A stretch of DNA of 64,000 bases from Lepus europaeus (taxonomy: Eukaryota > Chordata > Mammalia > Lagomorpha > Leporidae). A model generated the notes under the pieces. The model had not been told where the DNA came from. It was given only the letters and a program-made list of their open reading frames with translations, and made no database searches. Both the position numbers and the translations under genes were made by a program. The stretch covers positions 15,283,218 through 15,347,217 of the forward strand of contig NC_084850.1 of NCBI RefSeq assembly GCF_033115175.1. The letters run 5' to 3'. Positions 23,771 to 34,789 of this stretch are shown one piece after another. The number at the start of each line of letters is the position of its first letter. Within the stretch, counting starts at the first letter, position 1.

Positions 23771-23801
23771 TACAACTTTTCAAAAAAAAGTCTCTTATTT
23801 T

Positions 23802-23931
23802 ACAAATACTAGGTCAGGTTCAATATTTCTCTCATATTTTCTACATGAAATTATATAAGCATGAAGACAAATACTAGGTCAGGTTCAATATTTCTCTCAT
23901 ATTTTCTACATGAAATTATATAAGCATGAAG
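23802..23931. repeat. Exact 65-bp tandem duplication
   Basis: Two adjacent identical copies (23802-23866, 23867-23931) beginning ACAAATACTAGGTCAGG and ending AAGCATGAAG. Not part of a recognised repeat. Confidence 0.95.
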
Positions 23932-24083
23932 CTTAAATAATGCTTAGAGATCTCCAATTCTACCCTCCTGTGGGACGGGAAGGCTGTGATGAGCTGAACA
24001 AATGCTTATTCAGCCAGATCACATCTTACCAGTGGTGGGGCAAGAGCTGACTGTGGCATGGTGCTGGAGATCATAGATCTCAT

Positions 24084-24350
24084 TTTTCCACTTTTTTAAT
24101 TTGAAAGACACAGAGAAAGACAGACATACATAGGAACAGACACAGATCCTCCATCTGCCAATTCACTTCCTATATGCCCACAATAACCAGGCTGGGCCAG
24201 GGACATGGGACCCAAGTTCTTGAGCCATCTTCTGCTGTCTCTCAGAGTGAGGATTAGAAGGAAGCCTGATTGGAAGCAGAGAAGCTGGGACTCCAACCAG
24301 TCACATGATATGGGATGTAGGCATCCAAAACAACCTCTTAACCACTGTGC
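24084..24350 (-). mobile_element. CSINE, diverged
   Basis: TTTTTAATTTGAAAGACACAG to ACTGTGCCAAACACCC, flanked by GAGATCATAGATCT / GAGATCACAGATCT. Confidence 0.8.
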
Positions 24351-24399
24351 CAAACACCCACCCTGAGATCACAGATCTTTAAGTAGTCACAAAAATGTG

Positions 24400-24700
24400 A
24401 TGTAGTAGCTGTGGGATGGTTATGGTGGTGTGCAGGGTCTTAGTCCACCCGTATGAGGATGGACTGGGCCTGAGGAAAGGTAAGCGCACCGCTCGCCCAT
24501 TTCCCAGCCTTGCAATCCTGGAGACAATCAGACGCAGCGGGGAGTCAAGTCAAGCAGCAACTTGTTTTTTGTGCGCGTAGCAAAGCCTTTTAAAGCACAA
24601 AACTGCAGAGTCATTGGGGCAGGGCATAAGGACCAATCAATCACTTAAAGGTCATTTTACAGGGTGATTTTTATAGGACTAGCCATATGTCTATGCACTC
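24400..24700 (-). mobile_element. LTR-like fragment, minus strand
   Basis: Read on the minus strand there is a CCAAT box (ATTGGTCC) at about 24630, a TATA-like TTTAAAAGG near 24590, and then a GC-rich R/U5-like stretch ending near CCCTGCACACCA. The arrangement resembles an endogenous retroviral LTR. I could not name the family and did not find a partner LTR. Confidence 0.4.
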
Positions 24701-25560
24701 ATCATCAGTTGTCTTCACTTCTCCTGATGCTGTGCAGCCAATCCGCTTTAGTGGCAAACAACTTTGAGTTCTGCCCACCTTACTTCCTTTGGGCGCCATC
24801 TTCTTTGCCCCTCTCGCAGAGCCCACTGGAGAAGAGGCCGCCGGCATCATCGTCAGCATCCTGGTCCCTCTCCATCTGGTTCCCAATGGTTCTCTTGCTG
24901 GGGGCTGTGGTGGCCACGCGAGCTGCTCCAGGATCCACTCCCCCTCCTTGCGCAACAGTAGTTTGCTCATGGCCGGCCCTGAGCACAGCTGCATCATGGC
25001 GGCAGCTGTGCACACGCTCCAGCTCACAGTCCCGCTCCTCCAGTGCCTTCAGGTTGTAGGTGAAGTCCTCCTGCAGGTGCTGCAGCTGGCCCTGCGCCTC
25101 CTAGAGCCAGGCGTGCCCCATGGTGACCCCTGTCATCTGCACCACCAGGGCCCTCACCAGCGGCCCCAGGGGGGCTCTGGAAGTAGACGTGGGGCCCTGG
25201 GCCACTGCAGCCCAGTCTGGGGGCCAGAGCCGCTACCCCCGTGCCCCCCGCAGGGCCGCTGTCTCTATGGCGGCGGCCTGGGCCACGTGTGCGTGCATCC
25301 GACCCCTCCCTGTGCCGCCATCCCCAGGACACCCACTGGCTGGCTCCGGGCCACTGGCTCATGTTATTTCGTGGCTCAGCTCCATGCAGCTCCACGAGGC
25401 TCGGGCAGCGGCAGGGGCACCCAGGGGCAGCTGAGCATGCGGAGCCCCCGGGCCTGGCCTGGCCACACCATAGCCGCACTCGTGCCCTGCAGTGATGTCA
25501 AACAGGGACTTATTGAAAGTCTTCAGCTTTGTCAGTTTCTACAATTCTATAGTTCCTGTC
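24700..25560 (-). pseudogene. GC-rich broken retrocopy, coiled-coil gene (CCDC57-like)
   Basis: This block of about 0.85 kb is far more GC-rich than its surroundings and reads best on the minus strand. At 25100-25030 it encodes EAQGQLQHLQEDFTYNLKAL followed by EERDCELER, a coiled-coil segment that I recall in the N-terminal part of CCDC57 (LQEDFVYNLQVLEERDRELERYD). An in-frame TAG precedes it, and a short extra segment interrupts the downstream continuation before HDAAVLRA. Further on the frame is lost, and no intron is visible. On its 3' side on the minus strand lies LTR-like DNA (24400-24700). The CCDC57 assignment rests on one motif; a related coiled-coil parent is possible. It is not a working gene. 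Confidence 0.5.
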
Positions 25561-25999
25561 ACACTGTGAGCAGGCCCTAAGAATTAGAAGCAACAAAGGA
25601 AGGGAAATAGAAGTAGGAAAAAAAGAGCTGTGCAAACTTTAGCCAAATATTTCTTCAATTACTACCACGTACAACCCACAATTATTCTGTATTGCTTCAA
25701 CCTTAGAAAACAACAAGGGTTAAACATGATTAATTAATTTTGTAATTATTTACATAATGCATAGAATGAGTCATGTCTGAAACAAATAAGGGATAATTAT
25801 AACTTAAATCTATGAATTTTCATAGTCTTACTTATTTAGAATTACCCACTCATGTGCCTGAATGAAAATAACATCTAGAAAAGAATGCTGAAGGAGATGA
25901 AGAAGTAAATTGCTATCAATCTTTCATATCTAAGCAATTTACTTAGTTTTTCTTACTATACATTCACAATACAGATTACTTCTCAACCCAGGTGTGTGT

Positions 26000-26860
26000 G
26001 TGGGGGGGGGGGGGTTCTCACCTATGCATTACGCAGTCTATTCTGCAGCAGATACCAACTGAATATCCTCTAATTCAACTCAATTCTGACATTATCCACC
26101 TGGAAATAGCATCAGATCCCACAGGTTAAGGGCTCAACCCCATCTGTACCCACTTCAGATCCAGCCACAAGTCCAGGTCTCTAGAAATTCTGAGTTCTGC
26201 CTATAAATCGGGATTCCCATGGCCCCCTCCCTGGCTTTGATTAATTTATTAGAGTGGCTCCCAGAACTTAGGGAAACAACTATGTTCAATGCTTTATTAC
26301 AGAGAATATTGCACAGAATACAGATAAAGAAAAGCATAAAGTGAGGCATGTGGGAAGAAGTATGAAGCTTCCTGGCCTCTCTAGGTTTGTCACCTCTTAG
26401 GAATTTCCATAGGTTTGGCTATCTGAAAGATTCCCAGATCTTGTCCTTTTGGTTTTTATAGAGACTTCATTGCATATGCATGTTTGAAGTATGGATAGCC
26501 ATGTAGACATGTGATTGGACAAAAAGAGTATAATCTAATGCTAATGGACTGAATGGAGAAATGCAGCAAGGCCTGTCCTGATTGTTATTGGCCTCTTTGT
26601 GTAGCATTCCTCCCTTGAGGTTATGGGGCAGGATCCCTTCTGAACTGGGAGTTTTATGATCTATTATCAGGGAAGCTGAGTCAGAGAATTTCCTTATTGT
26701 CAGAGACTCCGAGGCAGAGAAAAAATAGAGTCTATGATATACACTGGGGAAGAGATATTGTAGTTCCCATGGCCTACCTTGGGGACAAAAATGGAGCAAG
26801 TAAAAGGAGGGCAGGAGAAGTTCAGAGAGATGTTCTTTTGGAGGCCTGCTTCTGAGGCCT
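26000..26860 (-). mobile_element. ERV1-type solo LTR
   Basis: On the minus strand: a TATA box (CTATAAAAACC, 26452-26462), a polyadenylation signal AATAAAG (26292-26298), then GGGAGCCACTCTAATAAATT, ending near GTGAGAACCCCC at about 26015. The order U3-TATA-AATAAA-U5 is complete, and no internal viral genes flank it. Family name not assigned. Confidence 0.6.
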
Positions 26861-26869
26861 AAAGCAGCC

Positions 26870-28065
26870 CAACATTAGTCACTTAGGAAATAATAGGGGC
26901 TATGGTAATGGGCCAGGAATCCTGGAGGAAAAAAGAAAAGTATATATCACATCACATTCCATATCACCTATCCTCCATTAGTCACATCTATTCCTAGCAA
27001 AATAGAATAGATGGAATATCGTATTGAAACAACCAAAAGGCAGGTAAATGGAAAGGGGAAAAAAAGAAATGAGGACCTATGATAATGCATAGCTGATTCC
27101 AGCTATATAGCCTCACAAATATTGAGAGATGACCATATCTGTCATAAATAGATTTTCTCTGTCATTTTGCAAAATGAGAAAATCAATGTGAAATTGTTTG
27201 GCTACAAATTGGGACATAAGAATGTTATTGAGATTATTAATTTCCACATGCTCATTTAGATAAATATGAAGCTGCTCACAAGAAAGTTAAATAAAAGTAT
27301 AAAGTACTACAAAATTAACAACAGATATTATCGAGTATTACAATACAGTCAACTTCTAAAAGTGATATTTGTTCAAAAAGGGAATATATCACTATTGCAT
27401 AAACTAGTCTCTTTCATGAAGTTTAGTTTTATTAAAGGAACAATGATGACAAAGATTGGAATTGTCACAAATAAAGTTTATGTGGATCTCCTGTGTTTAC
27501 TATACAAAACAATAAGAACATATTATATATATTCTTTAAAAAATTAAGATGTGCATGTGAAAATTTGCTAGCTTCTAAGCTGGTGGATTGCTATGCTGCT
27601 ATATACTATTGCTGGTGGAGTACTACACACTCTAATTTAGGCTACTTTTCTTTCTTTTTTATCATTGTTACTATGAACTAAACTATAAAGTCTAAAATAA
27701 AGATTTATGGTTCTCTGGAGCCTTAAACCACTTTTATCTTACAACCAATCTCCCAACAAGCACCTTTCCTATTCATTAACTAGGTACTGGATCTTGGACT
27801 GAAAAGGGAAAAAATGTGTGACTATGACATCTCATGGGTCTTAGATATATGCCAGCTTTCACTGTTTAGTTTCTTTTTCTAATGCTCACATTTTGTTGTA
27901 CACCTCTGTTGTACTACAGATAGTATGAATCAAGTTTTATTCAATTATGCAAGGCCTTAGGTGGTCCGCAAAATAAATATTCACACTGACAACACTTCTA
28001 TAAAAAAGCACTGAAACAGAAGAAACAAATTCAGGAGGGGTATATGGTTTAAAAGTGATAAAGTG
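26870..28065. other. Unannotated intergenic DNA
   Basis: A/T-rich. An open frame of 93 codons at 27266-27547 (+) has no signal, domain or promoter and looks like chance. Confidence 0.5.
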
Positions 28066-28390
28066 AGGGGCCGGCACTGTGGCACAGCAGGTAAATCTGC
28101 CACTTGTGGCGCCAGCATCCAATATGGGTGCCAGTTTGAGTCCTAACTGCTCCACTGCTTATCCAATTCTCTGCTAATGCGCCTGAGAAAGCAGCAGAAG
28201 ATGGTCCAAGTACTTGGGCCCCTGCACTCATGTGAGAGAACCGGAAGAAGCTCCTGGCTTTGGATTGGCCCAGCTCCAGCTATTACTGTCACTTAGAGAG
28301 TGAACTAGCAGATAGAAGGTCTTCTCTCTGCTTGTTTCTCTCCCTTTCTTTAACTCTGCCTTAAAATAAATAAATAAATCTTTACAAAAA
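28066..28390 (+). mobile_element. CSINE
   Basis: GGGGCCGGCACTGTGGCACAG to AAATAAATAAATAAATC. Confidence 0.9.
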
Positions 28391-28401
28391 AGAGTGAAGG
28401 A

Positions 28402-28530
28402 GTGAAACAAAGGAAGGAGGGAGGTTGAGGGAGGGGAAGGGGTAGAAGTTTGGTTACTTTCTTAGAATTGTACCTATGAAATATATTAAATCTGTTCTCT
28501 TTATAATAATAATTTTTTTTAAAAAAGAGT
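28402..28530 (+). mobile_element. L1 tail fragment between direct repeats
   Basis: A G-rich stretch (GGGAGGTTGAGGGAGGGG), then TAGAATTGTACCTATGAAAT and a T/A-rich end, lying between two copies of AAAAAAGAGTGAAGGA (28386-28401 and about 28522-28537). Looks like a very short insertion of an older L1 3' UTR. Confidence 0.5.
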
Positions 28531-28539
28531 GAAGGAATG

Positions 28540-28665
28540 AGGCCAGCAATGTGGTTCAGCAGTTTAATCCACTTGGGATATCAGTATCCCATATCAGTTT
28601 CTCTGCTTCTGATCTAGCTCCCTGCTAATGTGCCTTTCAAATAAACAAAATAAATCTTAAAAGAA
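28540..28665 (+). mobile_element. CSINE, internally deleted
   Basis: GAGGCCAGCAATGTGGTTCAG then directly TTTCAAATAAACAAAATAAA; about 125 bases. Confidence 0.75.
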
Positions 28666-28949
28666 TTGTACACCATCCAGAATATACCACCCTTAAAGGA
28701 AAATTATTTCAGGGAAATAACCAAGAATTCTATACTTTAGGGTATACCAAATTGCTCAGGGACAAAAAATTAACTCAATGTTTTAGTCCCTAAAGAGATA
28801 ATGAACCCAATCATTCAGTGATAGAAGAGAAATAGAATAATGTTGCCTGACAAACATACACACAATTTGTCCATAGTCTCTTACACATTTTTGTGACTTT
28901 TCAATTTCTTTAATCTAATTGAATTTGAATAATAATGCTAGGATGTGGA

Positions 28950-29250
28950 AGAAGGTGGTTCTGCTAGAAATTCACAGTGATTTTGACCTAGCTAAAACTT
29001 TCTGTGGATTCCTGGGGGTCATTGGAAGCATCCCTGCCTCATGGTAAAATACAGTAGTCATTAATGATAGGAGATTGCTCAGCAGTCAAAGATGACAGTT
29101 ACCAGAGAAATAGCCTAATTATTAATTATGACTTATAGCTGAGCAGGAGTCGAGACATTACCAATCACAGTATTAGTAATGTTCTGCTGGAGAGGAGCTA
29201 ATTAACTTCTTGTGAAAAATGACAAGACTATTGTTGTCTTTGTAGTCTAA
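28950..29250. other. Possible conserved non-coding element
   Basis: No repeat features; many TAAT/ATTA cores (TAATTATTAATTATG at about 29116, GAGCTAATTAAC at about 29195). Such clusters are typical of homeodomain-bound enhancers. Conservation cannot be judged here. Confidence 0.25.
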
Positions 29251-29591
29251 TATTCTATATGGTTGCTTGGGTGATTCTGAACAATCGATATGTATGTATA
29301 TATACATATATATATAGAGAGAGAGTAAAGGAAACAGCTTTACTCTGAATTTTAATAAAATGTAGAGTATAATTACTTAATTTATTTTATGGGTTAGGTG
29401 TTTCTTTCATTATTGAATGTTTTCTGTTTACCCCAAGATTGATTAGGAGGATTCTCATAAACCAGTGATGTGGCAGTATGGTGTAGGGAGGGTAGCATAG
29501 GTGTTGAATATTCAAAGGTAGGCTGATTGATGCAGAGAGGAAACTTGGCCCTTCCCATAATTATGAAAGAGAAGGTAGCCTATGCTTCTGT

Positions 29592-30736
29592 AGAAGTCAG
29601 CTTGTGAAGAACCCTGGCAGCTCTGCCAAGAGTTGGATCACTGGAAATGGACCTGCTCTGGAGTTGAAGGATGCCCAGGTCAGAGCCACAGATCTTATTG
29701 GCTCTAAGCTGAAAAGCCCTTCACTCAGCCCAACTTCCAAAGTGACCACTGCAGCTGAGGGGACAGTCAAGTAGGGTCAGCAACATTGCAGGCAGAACTG
29801 TAAATTTCTTGTTAGAGATGCCCCCTGCCTTTACCTGGCCAGCTCTCCTCCCAGGCCAGCCAAGTAATGAAAGTCAACAGAGTGCCTTCCCCTAGGAGGT
29901 TCACACCTCCCTTAGGATATACCCCATGTGAAGAGATAGGTAGGTCTGGGCCTCTTAACTTACAAGGCCTAAAGCCCACCAGATTATTATCAAGCCCCTT
30001 CTGTCAGGTTCTATTTGCCTCTCAATCAGAAAACTTAATTGTAGCTTAGCACCTTTCTTAGCTCCTCTAATAATGACTCTGTCCTTTGTTCTAGACCCTG
30101 TCTAGCGTACTTAGGCCTCATTCCTTCGTAATCATAACCTCTACTCTACCACCAATGGCTCTACTCCCAACATGTGTGTACTGATGGTCCTCTTCCCCAC
30201 TTAATGCTGTATAATTGTTCAAACCTGGTAAATGCCACTCTTAGGATCATTGGTTACTATCCTCACCCTATCTTTTATGACCTTGTCTAAATATGATCAG
30301 AGTCGGTAAACTTGGAAGGCTTCCATAGCCTTGGCAACTCATGATGACAGCCTAGGGTGGTTACTGGCGCCATAAACTAGAGTGTCAAATTGTTGGGTCA
30401 ACAACAGGAGCCACTGTGCACTTGCTCCTCATGTGGGATCTCTGTCCTTAATGTGCTGTACATTGTGATTTAATGCTATAACTAGTACTCAAACAGGATG
30501 TTTCACTTTGTGTTTCTATGTGGGTGCAAACTGTTGAAATCCTTATACTAAACTGATCTTCTGTATATAAAGAGAATTGAAAATGAATCTTGATGCAAAT
30601 GGAAGGGGAGAGGGAGCGGGAGAGGGGAGGGTTGCGGGTGGGAGGGAAGTTATGGGAGGGGGAAGCCATTGTAATCCATAAGCTGTACACTGGAAATTTA
30701 TATTTATTAAATAAAAGTTAAAAACAAAACAAAATA
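29592..30736 (+). mobile_element. Composite ERV gag / L1 3'-UTR retroelement, 5'-truncated copy
   Basis: Same order and orientation as the copy at 31080-33260, starting inside the gag-like module (AGAAGTCAGCTTGTG, matched at 32117) and running through the spacer and the L1 3' UTR (from about 30279) to an A-rich tail (30716-30736). Across a 180-base stretch (29867 versus 32392) I count six substitutions; elsewhere differences are also sparse, including a 4-base indel near 30047. A matching 3' end with a shorter 5' end is the usual sign of an L1-type insertion. No clear target-site duplication was found. Confidence 0.65.
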
Positions 30737-31079
30737 ATTGGCAGCCACTTATAAGGTGTAAACCAAGGGGCAGTAAATAAGTGAAGAGACCCACAACTTC
30801 TCTTACTGATACTTGATATCCCATCACCATAGAGTTGTTACTTTGGTTCGACAGTATTCACTCCCTGTGGCTCTTTATACGCATATAAACTTTTATAAGT
30901 CTCAGAATTCTTAAATTGCAGAAGCTCATCAGATCTTATTCCTCCACTCATAAGAGGGGATTGCAGAAGGGCCCTCGCTACTTGAAGCAGAGGCTAAAAA
31001 AGGCAGTGCTTAAGGAAGGGAAGAAGGAGTTTGAGAAGGTCTTCTTTAATCCCTTTGATTCCCTGTTTTATTAGAAGCT

Positions 31080-33260
31080 AATCTACAAAAAGAGTTAAAG
31101 ATTTTAAAAGCTATTATTAAAATTGCTATATTGGTCTATTATGCTATATTATATGTGTGTACATATTGTATGTCCACATGGGGAAATTTTATTAAGAATT
31201 TTATTTTAAATGGCTTATAGATAAGATTGTCCATAAATTTAAGCTGCTAAAATCAATCAAAGATACATTTTAATTTGTGGGACCTGAATCTGTGTATCAT
31301 ATGTTTTAGACTTGTTGGTAGAAAGAAACTAAAAACATTCTAGATGGTTGTGCTTAAGTTTACTGGCTAAACAAACTACACCATGTTAGATATTTAAGAG
31401 GTGTTTTCAAATACACGATTCTTAAAATTTATAGAAGGCATTGGACCTTCTGGTAAATGTTTTCTTAAGTTGTTATCTAATGGTTGAAACGGTTTGCTAA
31501 GTATTCATGTGATATTGCTATTGTCAGCAAGCGATCTAGGACTTGCTCCCTCATTTCTCTATTCTAAGCCCAACTTGTTCTTTCATTTCTCTATTCTCTT
31601 CAAGGTAGGAAACTAATTCTATTATGAAGGAATCTGTAGGATGCACAATTTAATCTTTAGACCTTATAAAAGAGATGGCTAACATTTTTCTTCAATAGCA
31701 TAGCCAAAATAAGAACTCAAATAATAATCTCATAGCTAGATTCACTTCGCCATCAGCGAAGTATACAGTAAGTAGAAAAAACCTCCCTTTCAGACCAAAG
31801 GGAAAGAAAGTTTTAAAGTGAGAATATAATTTTCCTCATGGGCATTGTCTACCTTCGAAAAACTACTACAGAACATGCCTGTGACTATAGACTTGTAGTT
31901 CAGGCCACCGAAGATTAGAGATGGGAAACGGGCACTCCCTTGACTTGCATCCTCTGCTCTGCTTTAACACAAACCAGGAGGAAAAGAAAGCTCGGCATCA
32001 GAAGCAATGGGTGGCAGGCCTATTAATGGCTGATCTGTACAGTGATCTGCCCTCAAGGAGACCCAACAGGCCAGTCCACTGCAGTGGCTTTCAATGTGGT
32101 AAGCCTGGGCTTCAGCAGAAGTCAGCTTGTGAAGAGCCCTGGCAGCTCTGCCAAGAGTTGGATCACTGGAAATGGACCTGCCCTGGAGTCGAAGGATGCC
32201 CAGGTCAGAGCCACAGATCTTATTGGCTCTAAGCTGAAAAGCCCTTCACTCAGCCCAACTTCCAAAGTGACCACTGCAGCTGAGGGGATGGTCAAGTAGG
32301 GTCAGCAACATTGCAGGCAGAACTGTAAATTTCTTGTTAGAGATGCCCCCTGCCTTTACCTGGCCAGCTCTCCTCCCAGGCCAGCCAAGTAATGAAAGTC
32401 AACAGAGTGCCTTCCCCTAGGAGGTTCACACCTCCCTTAGGATATACCCCATGTGAAGAGATAGATAGGCCTGGGCCTCTGAATTTACAAGGCCTAAAGC
32501 CCACCAGATTATTATCAAGCCCCTTCTATCAGGTTCTATTTGCCTCCCAATCAGAAAACTTAATTGTAGCTTAGACAGCACCTTTCTTAGCTCCTCTAAT
32601 AATGACTCTGTCCTTTGTTCTAGGCCCTGTCTAGTGCACTTGGGCCTCATTCCTTTGTAATCATAACCTCTACTCTACCACCAATGGCTCTACTCCCAAC
32701 CTGTGTGTCCTGATGGTCCTCTTCCCCACTTAATGCTGTATAATTGTTCAAACCTGGTAAATGCCACTCTTAGGATCATTTGTTACTATCCTCACTCTGT
32801 CTTTTATGACCTTGTCTAAATATGATCAGAGTCGGCAAACTTGGAAGGCTTCCATAGCCTTGAGAACTCATGACGACAGCCTAGGATGGTTACTGGCGCC
32901 ATAAACTAGAGTGTCAAATTGTTGGGTCAACAACAGGAGCCACTGTGCACTTGCTCCTCATGTGGGATCTCTGTCCTTAATGTGCTGTACATTGTGATTT
33001 AATGCTATAACTAGTACTCAAACAGGATGTTTCACTTTGTGTTTCTATGTGGGTGCAAACTGTTGAAATCCTTATACTAAACTGATCTTCTGTATATAAA
33101 GAGAATTGAAAATGAATCTTGATGCAAATGGAAGGGGAGAGGGAGCGGGAGAGGGGAGGGTTGCGGGTGGGAGGGAAGTTATGGGAGGGGGAAGCAATTG
33201 TAATCAATAAGGTGTACACTGGAAATTTATATTCATTAAATAAAAGTTTAAAAAGAAAAA
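31080..33260 (+). mobile_element. Composite ERV gag / L1 3'-UTR retroelement, long copy
   Basis: Modules in order: an A/T-rich 5' part of unknown origin (about 31080-31860); a remnant of retroviral gag with a nucleocapsid-like zinc knuckle (about 31860-32300; in the frame from 31921, residues 74-87 show the C-X2-C-X4-H-X4-C spacing with Trp in place of the first Cys, and a second more decayed knuckle just before); a spacer (32300-32800); then a rabbit L1 3' UTR from about 32808 ending in ATTAAATAAAAG and an A-rich tail (33238-33260). AGAAGCT occurs at 31073-31079 and again at 33261-33267, a possible short target-site duplication. The gag remnant is short and non-functional. Structure and the second copy argue that the whole unit moved by L1-type retrotransposition. 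Confidence 0.65.
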
Positions 33261-33269
33261 AGAAGCTCT

Positions 33270-33879
33270 GCTTTTGAAAAGAATTTCCTGGTTTGCTGAT
33301 GGGTTCTAGTGGACACTGGATACCTGGCCAGGTGAGAGGAAGATGCAAGCAACCCATTACAAACTGAGTGTTATCTGATATGCCTGGCTATAAAGTCTAG
33401 TGTGCCCAGCAGCATTCCACTGTTTTGTGGAAGCTATACATGTGTGATGAGGTCTGAGCAGGATCTGAAGGCATAAATTCATTTCATGAGCAAAAGGTCC
33501 AGTCTCTCATGGCACTTCTTCCTGCCACTGCTGACTCTCCCCTACCTGTGGCTTCACAGTGAGCTTTCCATGACCAAATGATTGAAAACACAAAAGAAAG
33601 ACATGAGTCTGGTTTACATATAACCTTTCATGATTAAGCTGGTATCATCTGAAAGTAGATGATGACTGCAGCACTACACCCCGCAATGGTAGCATATCTG
33701 GTTTCTATCATGCCTAGGAGAGATGAGCGCTAAGGTACAGATCTACTCTGATTCAAAGGTAGTAGCCTATGAATTGTCCAGGGATTTGGAACAAGTTTCT
33801 AACAGCAATATAAATGTTACCACTTGGAAAGCTGAAATTGTATGTGCTTTAAAATGGCATAAAAAATTCATAGAATTTC
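33270..33879. other. Unannotated intergenic DNA
   Basis: Unique-looking sequence, no feature found. Confidence 0.5.
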
Positions 33880-33894
33880 AGTTGGAAGAAATTT

Positions 33895-34195
33895 TTTTTT
33901 GACAGGCAGAGTGGACAGTGAGAGAGACAGAGAGAAAGGTCTTCCTTTACCAATGGCCGCTGCGGCCGGCGCGCTGCGCTGATCTGAAGCCAGGAGCCAG
34001 GTGCTTCTCCTGGTCTCCCATGCCGGTGCAGGGCCCAAGCACTTGGGCCATCCTCCACTGCACTCCCTGGCCACAGCAGAGAGCTGGACTGGAAGAGGGG
34101 CAACCGGGACAGAATCTGGTGCCCCGATCAGGACTAGAACCCGGGGTGCCGGCACCGCAGGTGGAGGATTAGCCTACTGAGCCATGGTGTCGGCC
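33895..34195 (-). mobile_element. Young tRNA-headed CSINE
   Basis: Flanked by AGTTGGAAGAAATTT / AGTCGGAAGAAATTT (33880-33894, 34196-34210). Contains GACAGGCAGAGTGGACAG and GACTAGAACCCGG. Confidence 0.92.
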
Positions 34196-34471
34196 AGTCG
34201 GAAGAAATTTAACAAGTCATTCAATTTCATCATTTTTACATGAGGAAAATAAGATTTACGGTATATAAATGATTTGTTCAAGGAGAAACTAATTAACAGA
34301 TACAATTGACATCTCCCAGATCTCAGTTTAGGGTTCTCTCCTTAGCAACACATAGATAACTGTTTATTCATTTTGTCAGAATTTCCCATACTTCAATAAT
34401 GGGCCATGCTCTTCTCTGGGAAATAGGGACAAGGATAAATAATACAATAGTCCCTACCATTAAGAATCTTT

Positions 34472-34707
34472 TGGGGCCAGTGTCATGGCCTAATGGGTTA
34501 ATCTGCCACCTGTAATTCCCCATATGGGCATTGGTTGAGTCCTGGGTACTCCAGTTATGATCCAACTCCCTGATAATGTGTCTGGTAAAGTAGCAGAAGA
34601 TGGCCCAAGTCCTTGGTACCCTGCTCTCACGTGGGATGAAGCTCCTGGCTTCAGCCTAGTCCAGCCCCAGCCATTGTGGCCATTTGGGGAACGAACCAGT
34701 AGACAGA

Positions 34708-34750
<43 letters not shown>

Positions 34751-34782
34751 TGCCTCTCAAATAAAATAAAATATCTTAAAAG
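34472..34782 (+). mobile_element. CSINE with long (TC) run
   Basis: GGGGCCAGTGTCATGGCC to CTCAAATAAAATAAAATATC; (TC)n at about 34710-34745. Confidence 0.85.
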
Positions 34783-34789
34783 TTGGTTG

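Noticed and set aside
23802-23931. CRISPR-like repeat
   Set aside because: Only two adjacent copies without spacers in a mammalian genome; a simple tandem duplication.
24789-25580. 263-codon plus-strand frame in the GC-rich block
   Set aside because: It is antisense to the recognisable coiled-coil peptide and is open because of GC content.
29867-30049. 60-codon frame kept open in both composite elements (also 32392-32574)
   Set aside because: The two versions differ by three silent and three amino-acid-changing substitutions, so there is no sign of protein-level constraint; it stays open because the copies are young.
31921-32232. Gag-like 103-codon frame as a functional domesticated gene
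   Set aside because: One knuckle lacks its first Cys, the other is more decayed, and the frame is a short fragment inside a composite repeat. No evidence for use.
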